Source of the DNA: Methanoregula sp.
Lineage (GTDB): Archaea; Halobacteriota; Methanomicrobia; Methanomicrobiales; Methanospirillaceae
DNA: 48,982 nt
Assembly: GCA_026394605.1 (NCBI GenBank)
Contig: JAPKXY010000042.1
Coordinates: 1 to 48,982, forward strand
Direction: 5' to 3'
Part shown: positions 24,907-33,133 of the stretch, in pieces
How positions within the stretch are numbered: the stretch's first letter is position 1
Layout: the number at the start of each line of letters is the position of its first letter
Position numbers and translations under genes: made by a program
Notes under the pieces: model-generated
The model's database searches: none
Told to the model about the DNA's origin: nothing
Seen by the model: the letters and a program-made list of their open reading frames with translations, nothing else

Positions 24907-26334
24907 ATGTGTGGAATCGTTGGCATCGTGGATGCTGGCGGTGTGTCCATCCAGCTCTATTATGCTATGTATGCGCTCCAGCACCGGGGGCAGGAGAGCG
25001 CAGGGATATCCACGTTCGATGGCACGACCCTGTATAAGTTCAAGGGGCAGGGTCTTGTCGCCGATGTTTTTTCCCCGGCTGTTCTTGAAGATTTGAAAGG
25101 CAACGCCGGTATTGGGCATGTGCGGTACCCGACAACCGGTTTCAACCTCCCTGAAAATATCCAGCCGCTCAACTTCCAGTTCAAGGAACACTCTTTTTCC
25201 CTTGCCCACAACGGCAACCTCGTCAATACAAAAGAGCTCCGGAGTGAATACGAGCAGTCGGGGCAGATCTTCACCACCACCACGGATACCGAGATTGTTG
25301 CACGTATCCTGATCGATGAGATCAGCGAATCGGGGAGCGTCGAGGATGCTGTCCACATGTGCATGCGCCGGTTGCAGGGTTCATACTCGGTCGTGATGAT
25401 GATCGACGGTGTTCTGTACGCGTTCCGCGACCCGCTCGGGATCAAACCATTCTGCATCGGGAAGACCGAGCAGGGGTACATGGTCGCGTCCGAGAGCGTT
25501 GCGGTTGATGCACTGGACGGAACGTTTTTACGGGATATAAAACCCGGCGAGCTCGTGCGGATCGATAACGCGGGAATCCGCTGCACCCAGATTGCGGTGG
25601 CAGGCACCTATGCCCACTGCATCTTCGAATATATCTATTTCTCGCGTGCGGACTCGGTCATCGATGGTGTACTGGTGTATGATGTCCGGAGGACGATCGG
25701 GGGCAAACTCTATGACGAAGATCCAGTCGCCGCCGATGCCGTCTCTCCCGTGCCCGATTCAGGTGTCGCGTACGCGATCGGGTATGCGAGACATTCCGGC
25801 ATTCCGTATGCCGAGAGCCTGATGAAGAACCGGTACATGGGACGCACCTTCATCATGCCCTCGCAGAAACAGCGCGAGAGGGCAGTAAGGATCAAGCTCA
25901 ACCCGATCCCGGCGCACCTTGTGGACAAGTCAATCGTGCTCGTTGATGACAGCATCGTGCGGGGGACGACGTCAAAACGGATCATCGACATGATGCGGGA
26001 GGCGGGCGCCCGCGAGGTGCATGTACGGATCGGTTCGCCCCAGATCAAGGCGCCCTGCTACCTTGGTGTTGATATGCCGACCCGGCAGGAGCTGATCGCA
26101 AGCGATAAGGTGGAGGAGGAGGTCCGGCGCAGCATTACGGCAACCTCACTGCACCATGTATCGCTCGAAGCTCTGATTGAAGCGATCGGCTGCGGGCGGG
26201 AGCATCTCTGCACCGGCTGCCTCACCGGCTGCTATCCACTGCCCATCGAAGGCGAACAGGGAAAGACACCGCAGATCGATTTTGTTGCCGGCACGTACCA
26301 GGCGAATCTAGGATCGTTTGAGACAGAATCGTGA
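24907..26334 (+). CDS. purF: Amidophosphoribosyltransferase
   Basis: This is the first committed step of purine synthesis, making phosphoribosylamine from PRPP and glutamine. The 475-residue protein begins MCGIVGIVDAGG, so Cys2 becomes the N-terminal glutaminase nucleophile. The PRPP loop VLVDDSIVRGTTSKR is present. C-terminal CTGCLTGC and earlier cysteines (AHCIFEY, APCYLG) match the [4Fe-4S] ligands of the Bacillus-type enzyme, whose cluster is oxygen-labile. It is the third gene after Lsm and L37e. Confidence 0.97.
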   Translation: MCGIVGIVDAGGVSIQLYYAMYALQHRGQESAGISTFDGTTLYKFKGQGLVADVFSPAVLEDLKGNAGIGHVRYPTTGFNLPENIQPLNFQFKEHSFSLAHNGNLVNTKELRSEYEQSGQIFTTTTDTEIVARILIDEISESGSVEDAVHMCMRRLQGSYSVVMMIDGVLYAFRDPLGIKPFCIGKTEQGYMVASESVAVDALDGTFLRDIKPGELVRIDNAGIRCTQIAVAGTYAHCIFEYIYFSRADSVIDGVLVYDVRRTIGGKLYDEDPVAADAVSPVPDSGVAYAIGYARHSGIPYAESLMKNRYMGRTFIMPSQKQRERAVRIKLNPIPAHLVDKSIVLVDDSIVRGTTSKRIIDMMREAGAREVHVRIGSPQIKAPCYLGVDMPTRQELIASDKVEEEVRRSITATSLHHVSLEALIEAIGCGREHLCTGCLTGCYPLPIEGEQGKTPQIDFVAGTYQANLGSFETES

Positions 26335-26456
26335 AAATTCCGATAAAATCAAAAGCACCATTCAATTTTTTTCGCAATTTTTGTAAATAACATAGTTCTT
26401 TTAAAAAAATTCTTCCCACTGAAATTTTTTCTACATAAGGATGTTTACAAAACAAG

Positions 26457-26531
26457 TAGCGAGGGATGGATTTGAACCATCGGTCTACGGGTTATGAGCC
26501 CGTCGGGATATCCTGACTACCCTACCTCGCT
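26457..26531 (-). tRNA. Initiator tRNA-Met (CAT anticodon)
   Basis: A 75-nt cloverleaf on the minus strand. The acceptor stem is AGCGAGG/CCTCGCT with an A discriminator. The anticodon arm is ACGGG-CTCATAA-CCCGT, and the T arm is GATGG-TTCAAAT-CCATC. The A1-U72 end pair and three consecutive G-C pairs in the anticodon stem are the archaeal initiator marks, so this is the initiator rather than elongator Met or a CAU-tRNA-Ile. CCA is not encoded. An AT-rich caatatattaa lies 15-25 bases upstream of the 5' end and may be the promoter. Confidence 0.93.
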
Positions 26532-26643
26532 GCGCAATCAGGTTTAATATATTGCAGGGTTGCGCTGATATAGTTTACCCACTCGTAGAATCATGCTGGT
26601 TACAGCCAGCTCTTTCATTACCCAATTTTAACAATAAGAAATC

Positions 26644-27063
26644 ATGGATGATGAACTCGCAAAGATCCGAAAGAAGAAGATGCAGGAGCTGCGGGACCGG
26701 TTCGATTCTGCAAAACAGCCGGTTGCTGTGCCAGTCCACGCACCTGTCATGCCAATCGACGAGCGGCGGTTTGCACTGATCGTGCGCGAACACCCGTTTG
26801 TTGTGATCGATTTCTGGGCTGAGTGGTGCGGGCCGTGCCGGCGTGTTGCACCGATTGTCGAGGAGCTTGCACAGGAATTTGCCGGTAAAGTTGCGTTTTT
26901 CAAATGCGACACCGACCACAACCAGAGGCTCGCGATGCAGTTTGGCATCTCCGCAATACCCTGCCTGCTCTTCTTCTCCCACGGGCAGATGGTCGACCGG
27001 GTGATTGGTGCGCTGCCCAAAGAAATGATCAGGGCGAAGGTAGTCAGGAATTTTGGGCTGTGA
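26644..27063 (+). CDS. Thioredoxin with N-terminal charged extension
   Basis: The protein has 139 residues. Residues 1-30 form a charged helix (DDELAKIRKKKMQELRDRF) not found in standard thioredoxins. The thioredoxin fold follows, with AEWCGPCRRV (active-site Cys62 and Cys65) and the cis-proline motif SAIPCLLFF, where an extra cysteine follows the proline. It is likely the cytoplasmic disulfide reductant for peroxiredoxin and other targets, and could be served by a thioredoxin reductase. It is monocistronic, divergent from the tRNA and convergent with the PCD gene. Confidence 0.93.
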   Translation: MDDELAKIRKKKMQELRDRFDSAKQPVAVPVHAPVMPIDERRFALIVREHPFVVIDFWAEWCGPCRRVAPIVEELAQEFAGKVAFFKCDTDHNQRLAMQFGISAIPCLLFFSHGQMVDRVIGALPKEMIRAKVVRNFGL

Positions 27064-27101
27064 AACCAGAAGAAAAAGAGATAAAAAATAAAAAATTCTG
27101 T

Positions 27102-27437
27102 TTATTTTTCCCCGTACCCGCGTTCGTTCAGCTTTGCCGCCATGATGAAGTCGTTCCATGTGAGCCCCCCGGCTGGATATGTATAGTACGAGACTTCGAC
27201 AATCCGCCCCTCCCTGAGGTTAATGTCAGGGAGGTGCCCCTCAGCCTGCGAGAACCCCATCACGTCATTGATGAACGAGAGGCTCTCCTTACTGGAGTTG
27301 AATGTGAATCTCCGGATGAGATGGCCGTCAGCAATTGACCAGCCGGGCACGGCTTTGAGAAGCTCGAGAGTCTCGCGCCGGGTGAGGGGCGGCGAACCGG
27401 CACGGTAGGTGACGATCTTCTCCTTAGTCAGATCCAT
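27102..27437 (-). CDS. Pterin-4a-carbinolamine dehydratase-like protein
   Basis: The 111-residue protein has the PCD pattern: VPGWSIADGHLIRRF, then FINDVMGFSQAEGHLPDINL with the signature histidine and proline, and VEVSYYTYPAGGLTWNDFIMAAKLN near the end (read as parts). PCD recycles pterin cofactors of aromatic hydroxylases. No such hydroxylase is known in methanogens, so the archaeal role may be in tetrahydromethanopterin chemistry or regulation; this is inference. Confidence 0.88.
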   Translation of the reverse strand: MDLTKEKIVTYRAGSPPLTRRETLELLKAVPGWSIADGHLIRRFTFNSSKESLSFINDVMGFSQAEGHLPDINLREGRIVEVSYYTYPAGGLTWNDFIMAAKLNERGYGEK

Positions 27438-27529
27438 GGTGATTAGTCCTTTTTTAAACTAAAAAAGGTTTTTTGCGCCGGAGAGGTGCTGTATTCCGGC
27501 TTCTTTTGTTCGTGGATGTTGTATGTTGT

Positions 27530-27886
27530 TTATGTGGCAGGTACCGGATTTCCCTTAAAAGGTTTGCACATATACTGCATCGCAACCATGACAAACAGCG
27601 AGATCGGCAGGGCGATCATAATCGGGTCGATGGCCGCCCACGGTTGCCCGAGCAGTGCGGGTTTGCCAAAGATCAGCTGGCAGATGCCCAGCGGTTTAGA
27701 CTCCGCCACGTGGACGAAAGCAGTCCATGCAAACCACGTAACCGCCCCGGTAATCATACTCACAATGTCCGCTTTTGTTGGGGGATCCATTGCAAACATC
27801 CCGACTGCAAATGCGGGCAGGAACGCGGCTGCGAACACACATGCTGGACCAGAACCAAAAACCCATAAGATCGCCCCTGCAATCAT
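27530..27886 (-). pseudogene. C-terminal remnant of a sodium/solute symporter (SSS family)
   Basis: The reading frame of 118 residues holds about three transmembrane segments. It resembles the last third of methanogen SSS-family symporters, from the PAF-x-VG-x-F helix through an FVHV-E-K-LG-CQLIFGKPALLG loop to the WAAIDPIMIALPISL final helix. An in-frame TGA lies two codons before the ATG, and the region where the missing N-terminal two thirds should be is occupied by the helicase gene on the other strand. I therefore read it as a truncated remnant; a small membrane protein in its own right is the alternative. Confidence 0.55.
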
Positions 27887-27897
27887 TACTCAAACAC

Positions 27898-30066
27898 ATG
27901 ACATCGGCATTTGCAGCGCTTCACGAGTCACTCCAGACTGTGCTTGCCCAGCGGTTGGGGTGGACGGAGCTCCGCGACGTGCAGGAGCTCTCTTATCATG
28001 CTGTCTCAAAGGGCAGCGATGTACTCATCATCGCCCCGACTGCCGGCGGCAAATCAGAAGCTGCGCTGATCCCAGTCATCGATGACATGCTGAAGAACGG
28101 GCGGGGAGGCATTGCGTGCCTGTATCTCTCCCCGTTAAAAGCGCTGATTAATGACCAGGAGGATCGGTTTACCAGCTTCTGCATACCGACAGGACTATCA
28201 GTGATGAAGTGGCACGGCGACGTCCCGAAGGGTGACCGTATGTGGAAGGAGGGAGAGAAGCCCCATGTTCTCATGATCACACCCGAGTCCCTGGAAGTGC
28301 TCCTCCACGAACCAAAACTTGCCGCTGGTCTCAAAAACCTACGGTCGGTCATCATCGATGAGCTCCATGCATTTGTGGAAGCGGAACGAGGAGTTCATCT
28401 CAAAACGTTATTGTACCGGATCGACCGGATCGCAAAACGCCCGGTTCAGCGCATAGGGCTTTCCGCAACTGTTGGCAACCCGGGCGAGATCCTCGGGTGG
28501 CTCTCTGACCACCGGCAGGGAGAAGTGGTGGTCGCCGTCCCGGCTGCCGCAAGGGAGAAGCGATTTTCTTTTGTGATCGAAAAGGCAGAGACAGACCGGA
28601 TTGACGCGGTGGTGCGAATCGTATCGGGAAAGAAGGCACTCGTCTTTGTCAACAGCCGGCGCGATGCGGAAAACATGATGAACGCGATCTCGGGACGGTT
28701 GGAAAACGTATATATCCACCACTCATCGCTGTCAGTAGCGGTGCGCAAGGAAGCGGAAGAGGCGTTCTCGCGTGAAGGCGGTGCCTGCATCATCTGCACG
28801 AGCACGCTCGAACTGGGAATCGACATCGGTGACCTTGATGTGGTTGTTCAGCTCGGACCCCCGAACTCGGTCTCGTCATTTTTGCAGCGCATGGGCAGGA
28901 GTGGCAGGCGCGGGCAATCGGCGTATGTTGCATGGGTACTGCGGGATTCCTGCGAACTATTATGCAGTGCTGCCATCATCGAGAGCGCGATGCGTCGGGC
29001 AGTTGAACCGCTGTACCCGCAGAAACGCCCCTATAATGTGCTTGTCCAGCAGATGTTCCTCTTTGTCCACCGCACCCGGTGCACAACACGGAGGCAGCTT
29101 GAACACAGCCTGCGATCCCTTCCGCCGTTTGCCGGCATTTCCGCCACCACCATCGGGAAGATCATCACCCATGCAATTGAGCATGGGTACCTGACGCCCG
29201 ATGGTGACATGCTGATGCTGGGTGAACGAGCGGAACAGACGTTCGGCAAAGCGAACTGGAAGGACCTGTACTCGGTGATTACCGGTGGCGGGGAGTTCCG
29301 TGTAGTCACTCCTGACGGGGAGGTAATCGGCAAGCTGGACGCACGGTTTGTCACGAGCCAAACGGCCGGCGAGTTCTCGCTGGGGGGCAGGGTCTGGTCA
29401 ATGGTGAAGTTCGATGAGGGGCACAATCTTGTCGTGGTCGTGCCCGGCACTGAGCAGACGTCCCGCGCATTCTGGACTGGCGGTGGACAGGCGGGCTTTT
29501 CCCCTCTCGTCTGTGGAGCCCTGCAGGAGATCCTCGCACAAGGCTCGTCTACACTGCCGCTCCTCCCCCGCGAGCAGGAGATCATCGCAGAGCGAATCCG
29601 TCGCATGCCGGCAGGTATCCCCCGGAGCGGCTTCTGGATTTGGCAGCGCCGGTCAGGAAAACGCGTAGAGGTTGTCGTGTTCTCGCTGTACGGGAGCCCA
29701 TTCAACCGGCTGCTCACCATCCTGCTCGGCAAGCTGCTGGGTGGCAGGACAAGAGTACGGTTCAGTGATTTTGTTGTGCTCGTCCAGAATGCGGGTAAGG
29801 ATAGCGTCGCACAACGGGTGGAGGGGGCGTTATGTGCAATCAAGAAGATGGACCGGGACGCCATCGGCGCATCTCTTCCGGTGCCCCCGCCGGATACATG
29901 GAAATTCGGCGGGGTATTGCCAGAAGATGTGCTTAAGGACATGGCACTCTCCGAACACTACCATGTCGAGGAATTCCTTGAGACAATCCGGTCGGCGCCG
30001 GTTTCGATCGTACCTGATAGCGCCCTGCCGGCGTCTGGCACAGGAGAGGTAGAACCAGCATCATGA
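27898..30066 (+). CDS. DEAD/DEAH-box helicase, Lhr-like
   Basis: The ATP-dependent nucleic-acid helicase has 722 residues from the ATG at 27898; the frame is open further upstream but lies within the symporter remnant. Walker A is APTAGGKSEAAL (Lys52), the DEXH box is DELH (154-157), motif III is LSATVGN, and motifs V/VI are TSTLELGIDIGDLD and QRMGRSGRRGQ. It has the Lhr-type core and a winged-helix and C-terminal extension, but is shorter than full Lhr. Its stop overlaps the next gene by ATGA. Its start is only 11 bases from the divergent remnant, leaving no normal promoter space. Confidence 0.92.
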   Translation: MTSAFAALHESLQTVLAQRLGWTELRDVQELSYHAVSKGSDVLIIAPTAGGKSEAALIPVIDDMLKNGRGGIACLYLSPLKALINDQEDRFTSFCIPTGLSVMKWHGDVPKGDRMWKEGEKPHVLMITPESLEVLLHEPKLAAGLKNLRSVIIDELHAFVEAERGVHLKTLLYRIDRIAKRPVQRIGLSATVGNPGEILGWLSDHRQGEVVVAVPAAAREKRFSFVIEKAETDRIDAVVRIVSGKKALVFVNSRRDAENMMNAISGRLENVYIHHSSLSVAVRKEAEEAFSREGGACIICTSTLELGIDIGDLDVVVQLGPPNSVSSFLQRMGRSGRRGQSAYVAWVLRDSCELLCSAAIIESAMRRAVEPLYPQKRPYNVLVQQMFLFVHRTRCTTRRQLEHSLRSLPPFAGISATTIGKIITHAIEHGYLTPDGDMLMLGERAEQTFGKANWKDLYSVITGGGEFRVVTPDGEVIGKLDARFVTSQTAGEFSLGGRVWSMVKFDEGHNLVVVVPGTEQTSRAFWTGGGQAGFSPLVCGALQEILAQGSSTLPLLPREQEIIAERIRRMPAGIPRSGFWIWQRRSGKRVEVVVFSLYGSPFNRLLTILLGKLLGGRTRVRFSDFVVLVQNAGKDSVAQRVEGALCAIKKMDRDAIGASLPVPPPDTWKFGGVLPEDVLKDMALSEHYHVEEFLETIRSAPVSIVPDSALPASGTGEVEPAS

Positions 30067-30944
30067 CAACGAGAGATGAGACAGCCCCGATGCTCGATAC
30101 GCTTGTCGTGCTCCAGCGGGGCGAGATCACCGAATATGAAATATACACAAAGATCGCAGGTGCAACCCGCGATCCTCACAACCGTGAAGTACTCGCACGA
30201 ATCGCAGCACAGGAATACGAGCACTATCAGATCTGGAAGCGGTACACCGCACGCGAAGTTGCGCCGGACACAGTGCGCGTATGGTTTTATTATCTGCTCG
30301 CGCGACTGCTCGGGATAACGTTTGCAATCAAGTTGATGGAAGGAGTGGAGAAGCGGTCGCAGGCGGTCTATCATGAGATCGGCACGATCATTCCTGAGGT
30401 GAAGGAGATTGTTGCTCGCGAGGAAGCCCATGAAAGGGAGCTGATCGGGCTTCTGGATGAGGAGCGCCTGCGATATGTCGGTTCGGTTGTGCTGGGCTTA
30501 AATGATGCGCTCGTTGAATTCACAGGAACGCTCGCCGGGCTCACGTTCGCGATCCAGAATTCCAAGGTAATCGCGGTCGCGGGCCTCATTACAGGGATCG
30601 CCGCTTCACTCTCAATGGGGGCATCCGAATACCTCTCCCGGAAGTCAGACGGGGGGCCGGGGAGCCCGGTAAAAGCATCGCTCTACACCGGCAGCACCTA
30701 CATAATCACCGTCTTTTTGCTTGTTCTCCCGTACCTGATCCTGTCAAACCCCTATGTTGCGCTGCCTATCACGCTCACCGCTGCCCTTTGTGTGATCTTT
30801 TTATTCACGTTCTACATCTCTGTTGCAAAGGACCTCCCGTTCTGGCGGCGGTTCGTTGAGATGGCGGTGATCAGCATGGGGATCGCTGCAATATCGTTTG
30901 TAATCGGTCTTGCAATCCGGGCGCTGCTGCACGTGGATGTGTGA
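30063..30944 (+). CDS. Ferritin-like domain fused to VIT1/CCC1-type iron/manganese transporter
   Basis: The protein has 293 residues. Residues 1-135 form a rubrerythrin/ferritin-like bundle with metal-binding glutamates and histidines (GEITEYEIYTKIA, AAQEYEHYQIWKRY, AREEAHEREL). Residues 140-293 form a CCC1/VIT1 domain with five predicted helices (LGLNDALVEFTGTLAGLTFA, GASEYLSRKS). The ferritin-like part probably senses or oxidises iron on the cytoplasmic side and feeds it to the exporter. It is translationally coupled to the helicase, with no obvious functional link. Confidence 0.92.
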   Translation: MTTRDETAPMLDTLVVLQRGEITEYEIYTKIAGATRDPHNREVLARIAAQEYEHYQIWKRYTAREVAPDTVRVWFYYLLARLLGITFAIKLMEGVEKRSQAVYHEIGTIIPEVKEIVAREEAHERELIGLLDEERLRYVGSVVLGLNDALVEFTGTLAGLTFAIQNSKVIAVAGLITGIAASLSMGASEYLSRKSDGGPGSPVKASLYTGSTYIITVFLLVLPYLILSNPYVALPITLTAALCVIFLFTFYISVAKDLPFWRRFVEMAVISMGIAAISFVIGLAIRALLHVDV

Positions 30945-31137
30945 CTGCTCCGGAACCTTTTTTCATTCGGTGAAGAGGAATATTCGGCCGGTTATCAGTG
31001 AAGCCCTGCCTGATTGCATCAGCGATACAGATCAGGACACCGCAGGTATCGCGGGCGAACCGTGCGATGATAAACCCGATATCGTCACCGGCAACGATCC
31101 GGGCGAAGATGAATGGGACTATCGGAAGTATCACCAC
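30871..31137 (-). CDS. Possible small hydrophobic protein, unassigned
   Basis: A GTG-initiated frame of 88 codons on the minus strand. It is the only candidate in the 278-base gap between the VIT1 fusion and Isf paralogue 4. The N-terminal part (VILPIVPFIFARIVAGDD then IGFIIARFARDTCGVLICI) is hydrophobic, and its codons use C or G at the third position as in neighbouring genes. The last third runs antisense into the VIT1 gene. No family recognised and no ribosome site. A plus-strand frame through the same stretch is hydrophilic and equally unsupported. Confidence 0.25.
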   Translation of the reverse strand: MVILPIVPFIFARIVAGDDIGFIIARFARDTCGVLICIADAIRQGFTDNRPNIPLHRMKKGSGAVTHPRAAAPGLQDRLQTILQRSPC

Positions 31138-31222
31138 CGGGTCACTTTGCTAAGCCGCGTGCATCCCGTATGATCTGTAAAAAAAATGAAAAAAGGCAGG
31201 AAATCCACAACGGGTTTTGTAC

Positions 31223-31789
31223 TCAGTCCAGCTTCTTGACAAGTTCGGCAACGTTTCCGGCAAAGATCCGGATTGTTGCGATCCCTTCATCATCCTTCCA
31301 TACATCGCCCGGATCCCTGCCAAAGACCATGTTCCAGTACGTGGACCCGACCACAATCATGTCATTGATTAAGAAAAACATCAGCATTTCCTGCAGTGTC
31401 GATGTGTGTCCGCCGCGGCGTGCGATCGCGATTGGTCCACCAACCTTTCCCGAAAGGAAGTTGTCGGATGCCATCGAGACCATACCGATCCGCTGGAGCG
31501 CCGCCATCACATCACCACGGGCGGTTCCAAAATAGACCGGTGATGCGACAATGAACCCCTGCGACTCCCGCAGTTTTTTGATGATTCCATTCAGCCCGTC
31601 TTCTATCGAACACTCGCCGAGGTCCTTGCACTGGTAACAGGCGGTGCAGGATTCGATCTTCTTTCCGGCAAACGATATGACCTCCGCTGATACACCATGG
31701 CTCTCGATCACCCTTGCACACTCTTTTACGACCTGCGCCGTGTTCCCATCAGGGCGCGGGCTCCCGCAGATGATAAGGATCTTTTTCAT
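31223..31789 (-). CDS. Iron-sulfur flavoprotein / NADPH-dependent FMN reductase, paralogue 4
   Basis: The protein has 188 residues and an N-terminal flavin loop ICGSPRPDGNTAQVV. The cluster motif is Cys48-x2-Cys51-x2-Cys54-x5-Cys60, complete as in paralogues 1 and 2. SPVYFGTARGDVMAALQRI forms the next flavin contact. It is shorter and more divergent than the three in the redox island. It stands alone on the minus strand, opposite the cupredoxin genes. Confidence 0.88.
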   Translation of the reverse strand: MKKILIICGSPRPDGNTAQVVKECARVIESHGVSAEVISFAGKKIESCTACYQCKDLGECSIEDGLNGIIKKLRESQGFIVASPVYFGTARGDVMAALQRIGMVSMASDNFLSGKVGGPIAIARRGGHTSTLQEMLMFFLINDMIVVGSTYWNMVFGRDPGDVWKDDEGIATIRIFAGNVAELVKKLD

Positions 31790-31956
31790 CCATGATCACT
31801 CCGTAGACTGCCGGGAGAATTGGTCAGCCGGTCTATTAAATCCCTGTTCCCCCCTCAGTGGAATACAATATCATACTTTGAGGGTGATGCGGTTTTGTCG
31901 GTTCTGGAACAGGAGGCCGCCGACTATTTTAATCTGGGGAATGCGATATCTTATGT

Positions 31957-32373
31957 ATGAAAACTGTGCTTGCATGTGCAATCCTGATTATGCTTGCCCT
32001 TATCTGCTGCGGCTGCACGACAGCACCATCCTCTCCGGCAGCTTCAACGGGGGCATCATCGGCAACCGTATCGGTGGCACCCCCCGGTACCATCTCCAAT
32101 GCCGGTGGAACAGGTGCGACAATTCAGATCCGGATCCGGGAAAACTCGTTTGATCCAAACTTTGTAACGGTCAAGGTGGGGACGACCGTCGTCTGGACCA
32201 ATGAGGATCAGGTTGCGCACACTGTCACCTACACCGGCACTGGTGCAACGAAATTCGATTCGGGAAACCTTGCAAAGGGGCAGTCATTTTCCAATACGTT
32301 CATGGCGCCCGGAAGGTATATTTACGCTGACACCCAGCGCTCATTCATGACGGGAACTATCGTTATCGAATAA
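31957..32373 (+). CDS. Cupredoxin-fold lipoprotein lacking two copper ligands
   Basis: The protein has 138 residues. A signal peptide ends at a lipobox-like CCGC (Cys20), followed by a Ser/Thr/Ala-rich tether and a plastocyanin-like domain. The first ligand His88 (VAHTV) and the final Met131 are kept. Where the copper site should read C-x2-H-x2-M the protein has D125-x2-R128-x2-M131. The Cys and one His are thus lost, so type 1 copper binding is not expected. It is followed by an intact paralogue. It may be a structural or regulatory derivative, or bind another ligand. Confidence 0.85.
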   Translation: MKTVLACAILIMLALICCGCTTAPSSPAASTGASSATVSVAPPGTISNAGGTGATIQIRIRENSFDPNFVTVKVGTTVVWTNEDQVAHTVTYTGTGATKFDSGNLAKGQSFSNTFMAPGRYIYADTQRSFMTGTIVIE

Positions 32374-32396
32374 TTGGCGGCACACCTAGGTTCTCT

Positions 32397-32415
32397 CCGG
32401 TGGAAAAACCACCGG
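32397..32415 (+). terminator. Stem-loop between the two cupredoxin genes
   Basis: CCGGTGG (32397-32403) and CCACCGG (32409-32415) form a perfect 7-bp stem around an A5 loop. It lies 24 bases after the first cupredoxin gene, where it could terminate or protect that message. It lacks a T-run. Confidence 0.4.
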
Positions 32416-32437
32416 TATTCCCTTTGCCCTCTCCACA

Positions 32438-32464
32438 ACCTATATGAACTGCCATCAATGATGG
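32438..32464 (+). promoter_or_regulatory. Promoter and operator-like palindrome of the second cupredoxin gene
   Basis: A TATA-like ctatatga is centred about 28 bases before the ATG at 32472, predicting a leaderless message. Between them lies CCATC-AAT-GATGG (32452-32464), a palindrome placed where a bound repressor would block initiation. Confidence 0.4.
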
Positions 32465-32471
32465 TTCTGGT

Positions 32472-32894
32472 ATGAGAACCCTCTCTCTTGTTTCCCTCCT
32501 TATCATCGTAGCGGCAGTCCTTTTCGCCGGCTGCACCCAGTCACAGCAACTGCAACCAACCCCAACAACCACAGCACCGGAGCAGACGCCGGCACAACCC
32601 CCCGCCTCATCTGTCAATACGCCACTCAGCCAGGCATCCGTCTCGGCAAACACCATCGCAATCAAAAATTTTGCGTTCGACCCCCAGACCATGACCGTGA
32701 AGGCGGGGTCTATCGTCCGCTGGGAGAATCGGGACCCGGTTCCGCACCGCATTATGTTTACTGACAAGACAGAGTCCGGCTCAGATGCCCTCTCACCATC
32801 GCAGTCATACAGCAAGAAGTTCGACCGGGCGGGCAGGTTTTCATACTACTGCACCATCCATCCTGATATGACGGGAACCATCATCGTGGAGTAG
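32472..32894 (+). CDS. Cupredoxin lipoprotein with complete copper site
   Basis: The protein has 140 residues. The signal peptide ends in LFAGC (lipid-modified Cys21), followed by a long Pro/Thr/Gln tether and a plastocyanin/amicyanin-like domain. The ligands are His92 (VPHRI), Cys127, His130 and Met133 in YYCTIHPDM. It is likely an electron carrier or copper-binding protein anchored outside the membrane. Its stop is followed after two bases by a small membrane protein gene, implying a functional pair. Confidence 0.92.
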   Translation: MRTLSLVSLLIIVAAVLFAGCTQSQQLQPTPTTTAPEQTPAQPPASSVNTPLSQASVSANTIAIKNFAFDPQTMTVKAGSIVRWENRDPVPHRIMFTDKTESGSDALSPSQSYSKKFDRAGRFSYYCTIHPDMTGTIIVE

Positions 32895-32896
32895 CC

Positions 32897-33115
32897 ATGC
32901 TGCAGGATATCTCATATTACCTGATCTTTGGCAGGCCGCTGATCTTCTATCTCGGGATCATCACGTTCTGCTCGTTTATGGTTACCGCATCGATACCCGT
33001 GCTTCCACGGTATGGCATCACGAAGATCCCCTTCCCTTGGCATATGAGGATGGCGGGGCTCTCGATTGCGCTGGGACTCCTCCACGGCGCGCTGGGAATA
33101 GCAGCCTATATGTAA
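32897..33115 (+). CDS. Small membrane protein paired with cupredoxin
   Basis: The 72-residue protein has two predicted transmembrane segments (about 14-36 and 50-70). I do not recognise a named family. His49 and His63 lie in or near the second helix (PWHMRMAG and LGLLHGALG), a spacing that would allow haem ligation, but this is speculative. Its ATG follows the cupredoxin stop by two bases, so co-expression is very likely. It may anchor the copper protein or exchange electrons with it. Confidence 0.7.
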   Translation: MLQDISYYLIFGRPLIFYLGIITFCSFMVTASIPVLPRYGITKIPFPWHMRMAGLSIALGLLHGALGIAAYM

Positions 33116-33133
33116 AAAATAGCAGAATTTTTT

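Noticed and set aside
26420-26445. TTTCTACATAAGG near the initiator tRNA as a third end of the MITE-like element
   Set aside because: Only half of the 12-bp end matches and no interior or opposite end is present nearby.
30910-31173. Plus-strand frame of 87 codons after the VIT1 fusion gene
   Set aside because: It begins inside the upstream gene, has no ribosome site and no recognisable pattern. The minus-strand alternative is listed only at low confidence.
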